Positions 27,525-35,580 of a stretch of DNA of 64,000 nucleotides are shown piece by piece. This DNA is from Streptomyces fildesensis (GTDB lineage Bacteria > Actinomycetota > Actinomycetes > Streptomycetales > Streptomycetaceae). The DNA is taken from positions 25,556 to 89,555 of the forward strand of contig NZ_JAAIKO010000035.1 of NCBI RefSeq assembly GCF_016107395.1, given 5' to 3'. A program made the translations under genes and the position numbers. Every line of letters starts with the position of its first letter. Position 1 is the first letter of the stretch. The notes beneath the pieces are model-generated. The model saw nothing but the letters and a program-made list of their open reading frames with translations, ran no database searches and had not been told where the DNA came from.

Positions 27525-27550
27525 CACAGCGGAATCGCCCACAGCGGAAT
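27525..27550. repeat. Direct repeat CACAGCGGAAT, two copies 15 bp apart
   Basis: Copies at 27525-27535 and 27540-27550 lie in the divergent promoter region between the epimerase-like gene and the F420 oxidoreductase. Direct repeats of this size and spacing may bind an activator. Confidence 0.4.
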
Positions 27551-27592
27551 GCGGCTGTGCGGGCCCGGCCTGCAGCGTCGTAAGGTCGGGGT

Positions 27593-28486
27593 ATGCGACT
27601 GAGCACTGTGATCCTTCCCGTGTACCGCTGGACCGAGGGCCGGGAGGTGTGGCGGCGGGCCGAGGACCTCGGCTTCGACACCGCCTACACCTACGACCAC
27701 CTGTCCTGGCGGACCTTCCGGGACGGGCCGTGGTTCGGCGCGGTACCCACCCTCACCGCGGCCGCGACGGCCACCGAGCGGCTGCGGCTCGGCACGCTCG
27801 TCACGTCGCCCAACTTCCGGCACCCCGTGACGCTGGCGAAGGACCTGATCACGCTCGACGACGTCAGCGGAGGACGGATCACGCTGGGCATCGGCGCGGG
27901 CGGCTCCGGGTTCGACGCGACCGCGATGGGCCAGGAGGCGTGGACACCGCGCGAGCGCGCGGACCGCTTCGGTGAGTTCGTCCCGCTGCTCGACCGGCTG
28001 CTCACCGACGACGTGGTGTCGTACGAGGGCGAGTTCTACTCCGCGCACGAGGTCCGCAACATCCCCGGCTGTGTGCAGCGGCCCCGGATCCCCTTCGCGG
28101 TGGCCGCCACCGGGCCGCGCGGACTGAAGCTCGCCGCGCGCCATGGGCAGGCCTGGGTCACCACCGGCGATCCGAAGCTCTTCGAGACCGGCACGCCCGA
28201 GCAGTCGCTGGAGGCCGTCCGCGGCCAGATCGCCAAGCTCGGCGCGGCCTGCGACGAGATCGGCCGGAACCCCGCCGAACTGCACAAGACCATGCTCACC
28301 GGCTTCACCCCGGACCGCCCGCTGGACTCCTTCGACGCCTTCACCGACTTCGCCGGCCGCCACGCGGAGCTGGGCATCGACGAGATCGTCATCCACTGGC
28401 CGATCCCGGACTCCGACTTCGCCGCCGACCCCAAGCTCTTCGAACGCATCGCCACCGAGGGGCTCGTCCAGCTCGCCACACCGTAG
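27593..28486 (+). CDS. LLM-class F420-dependent oxidoreductase
   Basis: A 297-residue luciferase-like TIM-barrel protein. It shows RRAEDLGFDTAYTYDHLSW, the PTLTAAATATERLRLGTLVTSPNFRHP strand set, LDDVSGGRITLGIGAGG and PFAVAATGPRGLKLAARHG. These are hallmarks of the F420-dependent branch. The ATG has no clear ribosome site, and TAAGGT eight bases before it could be a -10, so the mRNA may be leaderless. Substrate unknown. Confidence 0.87.
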   Translation: MRLSTVILPVYRWTEGREVWRRAEDLGFDTAYTYDHLSWRTFRDGPWFGAVPTLTAAATATERLRLGTLVTSPNFRHPVTLAKDLITLDDVSGGRITLGIGAGGSGFDATAMGQEAWTPRERADRFGEFVPLLDRLLTDDVVSYEGEFYSAHEVRNIPGCVQRPRIPFAVAATGPRGLKLAARHGQAWVTTGDPKLFETGTPEQSLEAVRGQIAKLGAACDEIGRNPAELHKTMLTGFTPDRPLDSFDAFTDFAGRHAELGIDEIVIHWPIPDSDFAADPKLFERIATEGLVQLATP

Positions 28487-28844
28487 CAACACAGGACAAT
28501 CCGGGCGGAGAGGCCGATGTCGTCGCGTCCGATCCGCCCCAGTACGGCGATTCACGTGCGCACCTGGCGTCTCAGTGCGCACACTTGGTTGTGCGCTCAA
28601 CGATTGACCCCGGTGCTTCCCCGCACGGTTCCGGCCGTCCGGCAGACGTGCACCCGCACACCGGCCTGGCCGGGGTCATCCATGCCGCGCCCCACCGGCG
28701 CACCCAGCCGACCGAGCACGCCGAGCACGGCTAAGCCCCTGGCGAACGAGCGGTACCCGTGGGTCCTCCGGGGAAGGTTCGGGCCCAACAGCGGCCGGAC
28801 CACCGGCCGCTGTCCCGGAGGTACGTGACACGCGGAGGTTCCCC
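28487..28844. other. 358-bp intergenic region with a GTGCGC hairpin
   Basis: No gene is supported. GCGCACA (28577-28583), CTTGGT and TGTGCGC (28590-28596) form a seven-base hairpin, and a further GTGCGCAC copy lies at 28556-28563. Together these may be operator half-sites for the methyltransferase gene downstream. Confidence 0.4.
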
Positions 28845-29543
28845 ATGGCCCCGACTGCGGCATACGACAAGATCGCCGACTGGTACGAGCAGGAGTTCCT
28901 CGGTGGGCGGCAGGCGGGGACCGGGACCGGCGAACCGGTCGCGGACGTCGATCCGCTGGGCATCCACCGCGCCACACGCGAACTGCTGGGTGCGGGAAGC
29001 GGCATCTGCCTGGAGATCGGCTGCGGCACCGGGACCCATGCCGAACGGGTCCGCGCACTGGGCTGGACGCCCGTCGGCGTTGACCTCTCCGCCGGCATGC
29101 TGCGGCACGCGCGCGGCCGGCTCCCCATCGCGCGGGCCGACGCCGAGCGGCTGCCGATAGCGGCCGGTTCGGTGCCCGCCGTCATCTCGATGATGGTCCA
29201 CACCGACATGCCCGGATACCCGGCGGTGCTGCGCGAGGCGGCCCGGGTGCTGCGTCCCGGCGGGGTGCTGGTGCACGTCGGCGTGCACCCCTGCTTCTGC
29301 GGCGGCTTCGCCGACCGCGCGGACCCGGACGCGGTGGTGATCGGTCCCGGCTACCGCGACGGGCACTGGACCAAGGCGTCCTGGACGAGCGCGGGAGTGC
29401 GCGACAAGGTCGGTGCCACGCACTACCCGCTGCCCGACCTGATGCACGCGTTCCTCGCGGCGGGCCTGGTGCCCGAACAGTTCACGGAGGGCGGCGCACC
29501 GACCCCGACCGTCCTGGCCCTCCGCGCCCGCAAGCCCGAGTGA
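28845..29543 (+). CDS. Class I SAM-dependent methyltransferase
   Basis: A 232-residue methyltransferase of the small-molecule type. Motif I is CLEIGCGTGTH, then VGVDLSAGMLRHARGR (acidic ribose-binding region), DAERLPIAAGSVPAVISMMVHTDM and VLRPGGVLVHVG. A CFCGGF segment in the C-terminal half is unusual. No pathway partner is adjacent; the LysR gene is convergent. Confidence 0.85.
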   Translation: MAPTAAYDKIADWYEQEFLGGRQAGTGTGEPVADVDPLGIHRATRELLGAGSGICLEIGCGTGTHAERVRALGWTPVGVDLSAGMLRHARGRLPIARADAERLPIAAGSVPAVISMMVHTDMPGYPAVLREAARVLRPGGVLVHVGVHPCFCGGFADRADPDAVVIGPGYRDGHWTKASWTSAGVRDKVGATHYPLPDLMHAFLAAGLVPEQFTEGGAPTPTVLALRARKPE

Positions 29544-29568
29544 CCGCCGGTGACGTGAACGGCGCGCG

Positions 29569-30486
29569 TCAGACCGTGGACGCGGCGAGTGCGGCGCCCG
29601 CTGAGGACTGCAGGGCTTCGACCGCGGCACGGATCGCCGGGCGGCGGTCGGCGTCCTCGCGCCAGACGGCGTAGACGTGGCGGTGCATGGTGTGGCGGAC
29701 GGGGACGACGCTCACGCCGTCGGGGACCGGGCCGCGGCCGAGGCGGGGGGCGACCGCGACGCCGAGGCCGGCCGCGACCAGGGCGAGCTGGGTGTGGTGT
29801 TCCTCGGCGGAGTGCGACAGGCGGGGCTCGATGCCCTTGCCGCGCAGGGTGAACATGAGCCAGTCGTGGCAGAACTCGCCGTCCGGCCAGGAGACCCAGT
29901 CGTCGTCCGCGAAGTCCTCCAGCTCGATCTGCGCCCGGCCGGCGAGCGGATGGTCCGACGGCATCGCGACATCGGCGATGTCGTCCAGCAGTGGCGCCTT
30001 GGCGAGGCCGGAGGGCAGGGACAGCGGTCTGTTGTACCAGTCCAGGACGACGGCGAGGTCCATGTCGCCACGCACCACCCGGGCCACAGAACCGGCCGGC
30101 TCCATCTCCTGCATCCGGGGCCGCAACTGGGGGTGGTCCCGGCGCAGGGCCGCCAGCGCCATCGGCAGCAGCCCGCGGGCGGCGGTCGGGAACGCCCCCA
30201 GGACGACCTCACCGACGGCCGCTCCCCGGTGCGCCTCGAGATCGGAGTGCGCCAGTTCGACCAGCGAGAGGATGCGTTCCGCATGTCCGGAGAGCAGCCG
30301 GCCGGCGTCGGTGAGGCGGACGCCGCGGCCGTTCTTGGCCAGCATCTGCTGACCGGTCTCGCGCTCCAGCTTGCCCATCTGCTGGGAGACGGCCGAGGTC
30401 GTCACATGCAGGACGTCGGCGGCGGCGCTGACCGAGCCGTAGGTGGCGATGGCATGCAGGATCCGGAGGCGCTCCAGGTTCAACAT
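29569..30486 (-). CDS. LysR family transcriptional regulator
   Basis: A 305-residue LysR protein with an N-terminal winged helix (MLNLERLRILHAIATYGSVSAAADVLHVTTSAVSQQMGKLERETG) and a substrate-binding domain. It diverges from the EamA transporter gene over 73 bp containing two TTCTACG copies, so it probably controls that exporter and itself. Confidence 0.88.
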   Translation of the reverse strand: MLNLERLRILHAIATYGSVSAAADVLHVTTSAVSQQMGKLERETGQQMLAKNGRGVRLTDAGRLLSGHAERILSLVELAHSDLEAHRGAAVGEVVLGAFPTAARGLLPMALAALRRDHPQLRPRMQEMEPAGSVARVVRGDMDLAVVLDWYNRPLSLPSGLAKAPLLDDIADVAMPSDHPLAGRAQIELEDFADDDWVSWPDGEFCHDWLMFTLRGKGIEPRLSHSAEEHHTQLALVAAGLGVAVAPRLGRGPVPDGVSVVPVRHTMHRHVYAVWREDADRRPAIRAAVEALQSSAGAALAASTV

Positions 30487-30559
30487 GTAAGGGATTCTAC
30501 GCGTTCCATCGTACGTAAACTCGCTTGTTCTACGGAATCAAATCCGTCATCTTAGGAGC

Positions 30560-31546
30560 ATGAGCGTCCCCGCCGGCCTTCGGCCCGCCTCCGCCACCGC
30601 CGCGCCCGCTCCGATACCGGAGGCGCCACCGGTCGCCCGCCGCGCGGTGGACTGGCGGATCCGGTTCGCCGTCCTGGGCCTCATCTGGGGCTTCAGCTTT
30701 CTGTTCATCAAGGTCGGCACGGAGGCGTTCGCACCCCTTCAGGTGACACTGGGCCGGATGGTCTTCGGCACGGTCGTGCTGGTCGCCGCCCTGCTCGTCA
30801 AGCGCGACCGGCTGCCGCGCGGGAAGCGGACCTGGCTGCATCTGACGGTCGCCGCACTGCTGCTCAACGCGCTGCCGTTCTCACTGTTCGCCTACTCCGA
30901 ACTGACCATCCCCTCCACGCTCGCGGGGATCTGCAACGCGACCACCCCGCTGTGGAGCATGGTCGTCTCGGTCGTCGCGCTCTCCGAGGACAAGCCGACG
31001 CGGCAGCGGTTCGCGGGGGTCGGCCTCGGCTTCGTCGGCGTGCTGACCGTGCTCGGCGCCTGGCAGGGCTTCTCCGGCCAGGACCCGGCGGGCACCGCCA
31101 TGGCCCTGATCGCCGCGGCCAGTTACGCGGTCGGCTGGGCGTACGTACGCCGCACCCTGGCCGGGTCCGGCAACTCCAACCTCGCGCTCTCCAGCAGCCA
31201 GCTGCTGCTCGGCACGGTCCAGCTCGCCCTGGTCACACCGTTCTTCACCTCCGTGCCGGCCTCGTTCCCGATCCTGTCGGTGCTCTCGGTCGTCGCGCTC
31301 GGCGCCCTCGGCACCGGTATCGCGTTCCTGCTCCAGTACGGGCTGGTCGCCGAGAAGGGCCCGACGATCGGCGCGATGGTCACCTATCTGATCCCGGTCG
31401 TCGCGACCGCCGCGGGCGTACTGCTGCTCCATGAGCGGCTGGGCTGGAACGAGCCGGTCGGCGCGGCCGTCGTCCTGGCCGGCGCCGCCCTCACCCAACT
31501 GCGCCCCCGCCGTTCCCGACCGGCCGCCGGTACGACTCAGCCGTAA
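30560..31546 (+). CDS. EamA/DMT family transporter
   Basis: A 328-residue membrane protein with about ten hydrophobic helices arranged as two EamA repeats. The first repeat starts with IRFAVLGLIWGFSFLFIKVGTEAFAPLQVTLGRMVFG, the typical DMT signature; the second starts near GTAMALIAAASYAVGWAYVRRTL. Family members export amino acids, purines or other metabolites. Divergent LysR control is likely. Confidence 0.87.
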   Translation: MSVPAGLRPASATAAPAPIPEAPPVARRAVDWRIRFAVLGLIWGFSFLFIKVGTEAFAPLQVTLGRMVFGTVVLVAALLVKRDRLPRGKRTWLHLTVAALLLNALPFSLFAYSELTIPSTLAGICNATTPLWSMVVSVVALSEDKPTRQRFAGVGLGFVGVLTVLGAWQGFSGQDPAGTAMALIAAASYAVGWAYVRRTLAGSGNSNLALSSSQLLLGTVQLALVTPFFTSVPASFPILSVLSVVALGALGTGIAFLLQYGLVAEKGPTIGAMVTYLIPVVATAAGVLLLHERLGWNEPVGAAVVLAGAALTQLRPRRSRPAAGTTQP

Positions 31547-31565
31547 CGCCGCAGCCTGAGCCGTC

Positions 31566-32897
31566 TCAGCCGTAGCGTCCCGCGCCCGACGCCCCGACCA
31601 CCCGGGCGACCGCGTCCGCGAGCGGCACGATGTCGGCGTCACGGAGCGCGGAGACCGTGAGCCGCACGCCCGGGGAGGACGCGAGCCGGAAGCGGGCGCC
31701 GGGGGCGGTGGCCCAGCCGGCCTGCAGCAGGCCGGCCACCGCACCGGTCTCGTCGGAGACCGGCACCCAGACGTTCATGCCGCTGCGCCCATGGGCCGCG
31801 ATGCCGCGTTCGGCCAGGGCCAGGACCAGGGCGTCGCGCCGCCGGCCGTACGACGGCGCCACCACCCGCGGGTCGACCGCGCCGGACTCCCACAGGTGCA
31901 CCACGGCGCGCTGCAGCAGATGGCTGACCCAGCCGGCGCCCAGCCGGTAGCGGCCCTGAACGCGGTCGACGGTGACCGGGTCGCCGGTGAAGACCGCCAG
32001 GCGCAGATCCGGGCCGTACGCCTTGGCCGTGGAGCGCACCAGCACCCAGTGCGTGGTGACGCCCGACAGACAGTGCAGCGGCAGGTCGACCAGTCCGTGC
32101 ACATGGTCGTCGTCGACCACCAGCACCTCGGGATGGCGCGCGAGCACCTCGCGCAACTCCCGGGCGCGGTCCGCGGAGATCGCCGCGCCGGTCGGGTTCT
32201 GGCCGCGGTCGGTGACGACGAGAGCGCGTACGCCGGCCAGCAGCGCCCGTGCGACGTCCGCGACGACCGGGCCGTCGTCGTCGACCCCGACCGGCACCGC
32301 GCGCAGCCCGAGAGCCGGCGCCAGGTCCAGCACACTCCCCCACCCCGGGTCCTCGACCGCCACGGCGTCCCCCGGGCGCAGATGGGCCGCCAGCACCCGT
32401 TCGATGGCGTCGAGCGAGCCCGAGGTGAGTCCGATGGGGCCGTCGGGCACCCCGTCCCGGTCGAAGGCCGCGCGGGCGAGAGCGCTCAACCCGGCGTCGA
32501 CGGCCGGTCCGCCGTAGAGCGCCGGTTTCTCGGCGTTACGGGCCACCGCCGCCGCGAACGCCGCGTCGAGCGGCGGCAGCAGCGAGACGTCCGGATTGCC
32601 GTTGGAGATGTCCCGCGTCCCCGGCGGCACATCGATCCGGATCTGGTCGCGTGAGGTGGTGGCGGGCCGGGAGCGCACCCGGCTGCCGCGCCGGCCTGCC
32701 GTCTCGATCACCCCGCGGTCGCGCAGCAGCCGGTAGGCGGCGGCCACCGTGTTGGGGTTCACGTCCAGTTCCTGGGCCAGTTCACGCAGCGGCGGCAGCG
32801 CCGCGCCCGGCTTGAGCGCGCCCTCGCCCACCGCCCGCTCGATGTCGGCGGCAATACCCGATGCGCCCCGGCCTGTGATTCGATACTCTCCTAGCAC
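31566..32897 (-). CDS. MocR-type GntR regulator with aminotransferase domain
   Basis: The 443-residue protein has an N-terminal GntR winged helix (ALPPLRELAQELDVNPNTVAAAYRLLRDRGVIET) fused to a fold-type I aminotransferase. The PLP lysine lies in VRSTAKAYGPDLRLAVF, and DDDHVH corresponds to the PLP-nitrogen Asp region. Start is GTG; CATAAT on the minus strand at 32905-32910 sits seven bases before it, so the mRNA is probably leaderless. It diverges from a PPOX-fold gene, the arrangement seen for regulators of pyridoxal metabolism, which makes a PLP-sensing role plausible. Confidence 0.87.
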   Translation of the reverse strand: MLGEYRITGRGASGIAADIERAVGEGALKPGAALPPLRELAQELDVNPNTVAAAYRLLRDRGVIETAGRRGSRVRSRPATTSRDQIRIDVPPGTRDISNGNPDVSLLPPLDAAFAAAVARNAEKPALYGGPAVDAGLSALARAAFDRDGVPDGPIGLTSGSLDAIERVLAAHLRPGDAVAVEDPGWGSVLDLAPALGLRAVPVGVDDDGPVVADVARALLAGVRALVVTDRGQNPTGAAISADRARELREVLARHPEVLVVDDDHVHGLVDLPLHCLSGVTTHWVLVRSTAKAYGPDLRLAVFTGDPVTVDRVQGRYRLGAGWVSHLLQRAVVHLWESGAVDPRVVAPSYGRRRDALVLALAERGIAAHGRSGMNVWVPVSDETGAVAGLLQAGWATAPGARFRLASSPGVRLTVSALRDADIVPLADAVARVVGASGAGRYG

Positions 32898-32904
32898 AAA
32901 GTTG

Positions 32905-32910
32905 ATTATG
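32905..32910 (-). promoter_or_regulatory. -10 box of a likely leaderless mocR promoter
   Basis: CATAAT is one mismatch from TATAAT and lies seven bases before the GTG start of the MocR gene, which has no ribosome site. The same 35-bp gap must also hold the promoter of the divergent PPOX gene. Confidence 0.45.
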
Positions 32911-32932
32911 CACTAGTTCAAAGGATTGCGCC

Positions 32933-33604
32933 ATGGCCGACACCGCCGCCCCCACCGTCCCCGCCCCTTCGTACGAGGCGACGGAACGCACCGTCCCCAC
33001 CCGGATACGGGAGCGCGCCGCCTACGACCGTGACACCGTCCACGCGATCCTCGACGAGGGCTATCTCTGCCACCTCGGATTCATCCGCGACGGCGCCCCC
33101 GTCGTGCTGCCCACCCTCTACGGCCGGATCGGCGAGCGGCTCTACGTCCACGGCTCGACCGGATCGCGCCCGCTGCGCGGCGCGAAGGACCCGGGGCTGG
33201 CCGTCTGCCTGACCGTCACCCACCTCGACGCCCTCGTGCTGGCCCGTTCCGCGTTCCACCACTCGATGAACTACCGCTCGGTGGTGGTGCACGGCACCGC
33301 CCACCAGGTCACCGATCCGGCGGAGCGCGCCGAAGCGCTGGACGCGCTGGTCAACCAGGTGGTGGCCGGCCGCGCGGACGACTCGCGCCGGGCCAACGCC
33401 AAGGAGCTCGCCGCGACCACCGTCATCCGGCTCGACCTCCTGGAGGTGTCGGCGAAGGTCCGCACCGGCGGCCCGAACGACGAGCCGGAGGACACCGGAC
33501 TGCCGTACTGGACCGGGATCGTGCCCGTCACCAAGGTCTACGGCGCCCCCGTTCCGGCCGACGACCTCGACCCGGCCGTCGCCCTGCCCGCCTACCTCGC
33601 CTGA
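32933..33604 (+). CDS. Pyridoxamine 5'-phosphate oxidase family protein (NimA-like)
   Basis: A 223-residue split-barrel flavoprotein. IRERAAYDRDTVHAILDEGYLCHLGFIRDGAPVVLPTLYGRIGERLYVHGS is typical of the PPOX/NimA-like group, and the FHHSMNYRSVVVHGTAH segment follows. An AAAGGA ribosome site precedes the ATG. It diverges from the MocR regulator, which probably controls it, and is followed by a PaiB-type gene of the same fold. Confidence 0.83.
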   Translation: MADTAAPTVPAPSYEATERTVPTRIRERAAYDRDTVHAILDEGYLCHLGFIRDGAPVVLPTLYGRIGERLYVHGSTGSRPLRGAKDPGLAVCLTVTHLDALVLARSAFHHSMNYRSVVVHGTAHQVTDPAERAEALDALVNQVVAGRADDSRRANAKELAATTVIRLDLLEVSAKVRTGGPNDEPEDTGLPYWTGIVPVTKVYGAPVPADDLDPAVALPAYLA

Positions 33605-33656
33605 GCCTGAGTCTGTGCTGAAACCTGAACCAGAACCTGACCCTGAGGGACCCGAC

Positions 33657-34307
33657 ATGCTCATCCACCCCTGGGACGCACCGCAGGACGACACCGAGTG
33701 GCAGACCTGGCTCGCCGCCCACGACTTCGGGCAGCTGGCCGTCAACGGCCTGCCAGGCGAACCCCCGTTCGTCCAACCGCTGCACTTCGCCTACGACCCG
33801 GAGCGCAACGAGGCGTTCACCCACCTCGCCCGCCCCAACCCGCTGTGGCACGCCCTCGAGGCGAACCCACGGGTGACGCTCAGCGTCGTGGACGACTACA
33901 CGTTCATCCCCGGCCCCTGGCACGCCCCCGAGGGCGTGCCCGCCGAGCACGGCACCCCGACCAGCTTCTACGCCGCCGTCCAGCTGCTGTGCACGGCGCA
34001 TGTCATCGACGACGAGGCGCAGAAGGCCGCCGTGCTGCACCGTCAGCTCGCGCACTTCCAGCCGGCCGGCGACTACGCGCCCGTCGCCCCGGGACAGGCC
34101 CCGTTCGGCCGGATGCTGCCCGGGATCCGCGGCATCCGGCTGGAGGTGACCGAGGTCCGCGCGAAGTTCAAGTACGGCGGCAACAAGCCCCGGCAGATGC
34201 AGCAGCGGGACGCGGAGCGCCTCGCGGAGCGGGCCGCCCCGCACGACGAGGCGGCCCGCGCCCACCAGCTGCGCCGGCTGGCGGCATCCGACCCGGACCG
34301 CGCCTAG
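33657..34307 (+). CDS. PaiB-like FMN-binding negative transcriptional regulator
   Basis: A 216-residue protein: MLIHPWDAPQDDTEWQTWLAAHDFGQLAVNG, then PLHFAYDPERNEAFTHLARPNPLWHAL, which matches the PaiB family. The C-terminus carries RQMQQRDAERLAERAAPHD. GAGGG before the ATG supports 33657. PaiB proteins are FMN-binding, and a DNA-binding role was proposed from Bacillus. Probably co-transcribed with the PPOX gene 52 bp upstream. Confidence 0.8.
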   Translation: MLIHPWDAPQDDTEWQTWLAAHDFGQLAVNGLPGEPPFVQPLHFAYDPERNEAFTHLARPNPLWHALEANPRVTLSVVDDYTFIPGPWHAPEGVPAEHGTPTSFYAAVQLLCTAHVIDDEAQKAAVLHRQLAHFQPAGDYAPVAPGQAPFGRMLPGIRGIRLEVTEVRAKFKYGGNKPRQMQQRDAERLAERAAPHDEAARAHQLRRLAASDPDRA

Positions 34308-34365
34308 GTCACGAGCCTGCGCGCACCCGCCACCGTCGTCCGGTGTCGGCGCGCACCCCCGGCGG

Positions 34366-35343
34366 TCATCCCGTGCCGGCCGCCGCGCGGCGGCCGGCCG
34401 AGGCCAGCCGGGCCTCCTCCAGGCCCAGCGCCGTCACGGCGCCGAGCAGGATGACGGTGCCCAGTACGGTCGCGCCGGTCAGCTGTTCGCCGAGGACGAC
34501 GACGGCGATGGCCGCCGCGGAGACCGGTTCGATCAGTGCGATGACGGAGACCGTCGCCGCCCGGACCACCGCGGCGCCCGCGAAGTACAGCCCGTAGGCG
34601 AGTGCGGTCGGCACGGAGGCCAGATAGACCAGCAGCCACAGGGTGTGGCCGAGGTCCGTGCCGCGCGGCCACAGCCCTTCCGCCAGGGCGAGCGGGAGCA
34701 GGGTCACGGCGCACACCGCGAAGGCCCACAGCGAGGTCATGAACGGGTCGCCGCCGTCACCGCCGCGGCCCATCCAGCGGGTCAGCAGCGTGATGCAGGC
34801 GTAGCCGGACGCGGACAGCAGCGCGAGCCCGACCCCGGCCGGGGCCACGGACCCGCCGCCGTTGCCCAGGACGAGCACCGCGAGCCCCGCCAGAGCGCCG
34901 GAGACGGCCACGGCGCCGCCGCGGCCGAGCCGTTCGCCCATGATGAGACGGGCGACGACCGCGATGATGACCGGGCCCGCACCCAGGGTGACGACGGTCG
35001 CGACGGCCAGTCCCGTCGACTCGACGGCGCCGAAATAGGCGGTCTGGAAGACTGTCAGGCCGAGGCCGGTGGCCAGGATGCGCAGCACCGCGCGCCGCCG
35101 GGGTTCCTTCCTGGCCGGTGTACGGACGGCGCCGCGACGGCGGCGGACCAGCCGGACGAGCAGCAGCAGCGCGAAGCCGCCGGCGGTGCGCCAGAAGGTC
35201 AGGGTGACGGGGCCGAGGCCGCTGCTCACCAGGAGCAGCGCGGCGGCGGCGCCCGCGGTGCCCCAGGCGGTGGCGGCGAAGGTGACGTAGAGCAGGCCGC
35301 GTCCGACGGACGGGGCAAGGGTGTGGCCATGGTTCGACGGCAC
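34366..35343 (-). CDS. EamA/DMT family transporter
   Basis: A 325-residue ten-helix exporter. LLYVTFAATAWGTAGAAAALLLVSSGLGPVTLTFWRTAGG begins the first EamA repeat and ALLSASGYACITLLTRWM the second. The start is GTG with GGGAG upstream. Its 5' leader holds two GC hairpins and a short ORF ending in Pro-Pro-Pro-Ala-Ala, suggesting post-initiation control. A 24-bp perfect palindrome at 34375-34398 lies in the last codons. Confidence 0.85.
   Translation of the reverse strand: MPSNHGHTLAPSVGRGLLYVTFAATAWGTAGAAAALLLVSSGLGPVTLTFWRTAGGFALLLLVRLVRRRRGAVRTPARKEPRRRAVLRILATGLGLTVFQTAYFGAVESTGLAVATVVTLGAGPVIIAVVARLIMGERLGRGGAVAVSGALAGLAVLVLGNGGGSVAPAGVGLALLSASGYACITLLTRWMGRGGDGGDPFMTSLWAFAVCAVTLLPLALAEGLWPRGTDLGHTLWLLVYLASVPTALAYGLYFAGAAVVRAATVSVIALIEPVSAAAIAVVVLGEQLTGATVLGTVILLGAVTALGLEEARLASAGRRAAAGTG
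34375..34398. terminator. 24-bp GC palindrome near the 3' end of an EamA gene
   Basis: GCCGGCCGCCGC is followed by its exact complement, inside the last ten codons of the minus-strand EamA gene and facing a convergent gene. It could slow or end transcription, but no T-run is present. Confidence 0.3.
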
Positions 35344-35371
35344 GAGTGTTCTCCCGCGGAGGACTTGAGAT

Positions 35372-35426
35372 GGTCGCGTGGTCCCGTGTGCGGGCAGCCG
35401 CGACCTGCTCGGGTACGTGCCCGAGC
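35372..35426 (-). promoter_or_regulatory. Two-hairpin RNA leader of the EamA gene
   Basis: Read on the minus strand, GCTCGGG-CACGTA-CCCGAGC (35426-35407) is followed after one base by GGTCGCG...CGCGACC (35405-35372). The second hairpin contains an inner CCCG-CACA-CGGG hairpin flanked by symmetric four-base bulges. Both lie between the leader ORF and the EamA ribosome site. No known riboswitch was recognised. Confidence 0.45.
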
Positions 35427-35453
35427 CGGGTCGTCCGTGGGGTGGCAGCCCGC

Positions 35454-35489
35454 CTAGGCGGCGGGCGGCGGCAGAACGGTGAGGTGCAT
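35454..35489 (-). CDS. Short leader ORF upstream of EamA gene (MHLTVLPPPAA)
   Basis: An 11-codon frame with AAGGTGA six bases before its ATG, ending about 110 bases before the EamA GTG. The peptide has three consecutive prolines just before the stop, a context that slows ribosomes. Stalling here could change folding of the hairpins downstream. No membrane segment and no match to known amino-acid attenuators was seen. Confidence 0.4.
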   Translation of the reverse strand: MHLTVLPPPAA

Positions 35490-35580
35490 GATCGTCACCT
35501 TACGAGGTGCGGACGCGCCCCTACAAGGCGGTTCCGAGGCGCGAGATCCGGGGACCCGGGGCTCGGAGCAGGGGCCGTCC

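Noticed and set aside
28517..28828. 103-codon frame in the intergenic region before the methyltransferase
   Set aside because: Ser/Thr/Arg/Pro-rich product typical of non-coding frames; contains the GTGCGC hairpin and has no ribosome site.
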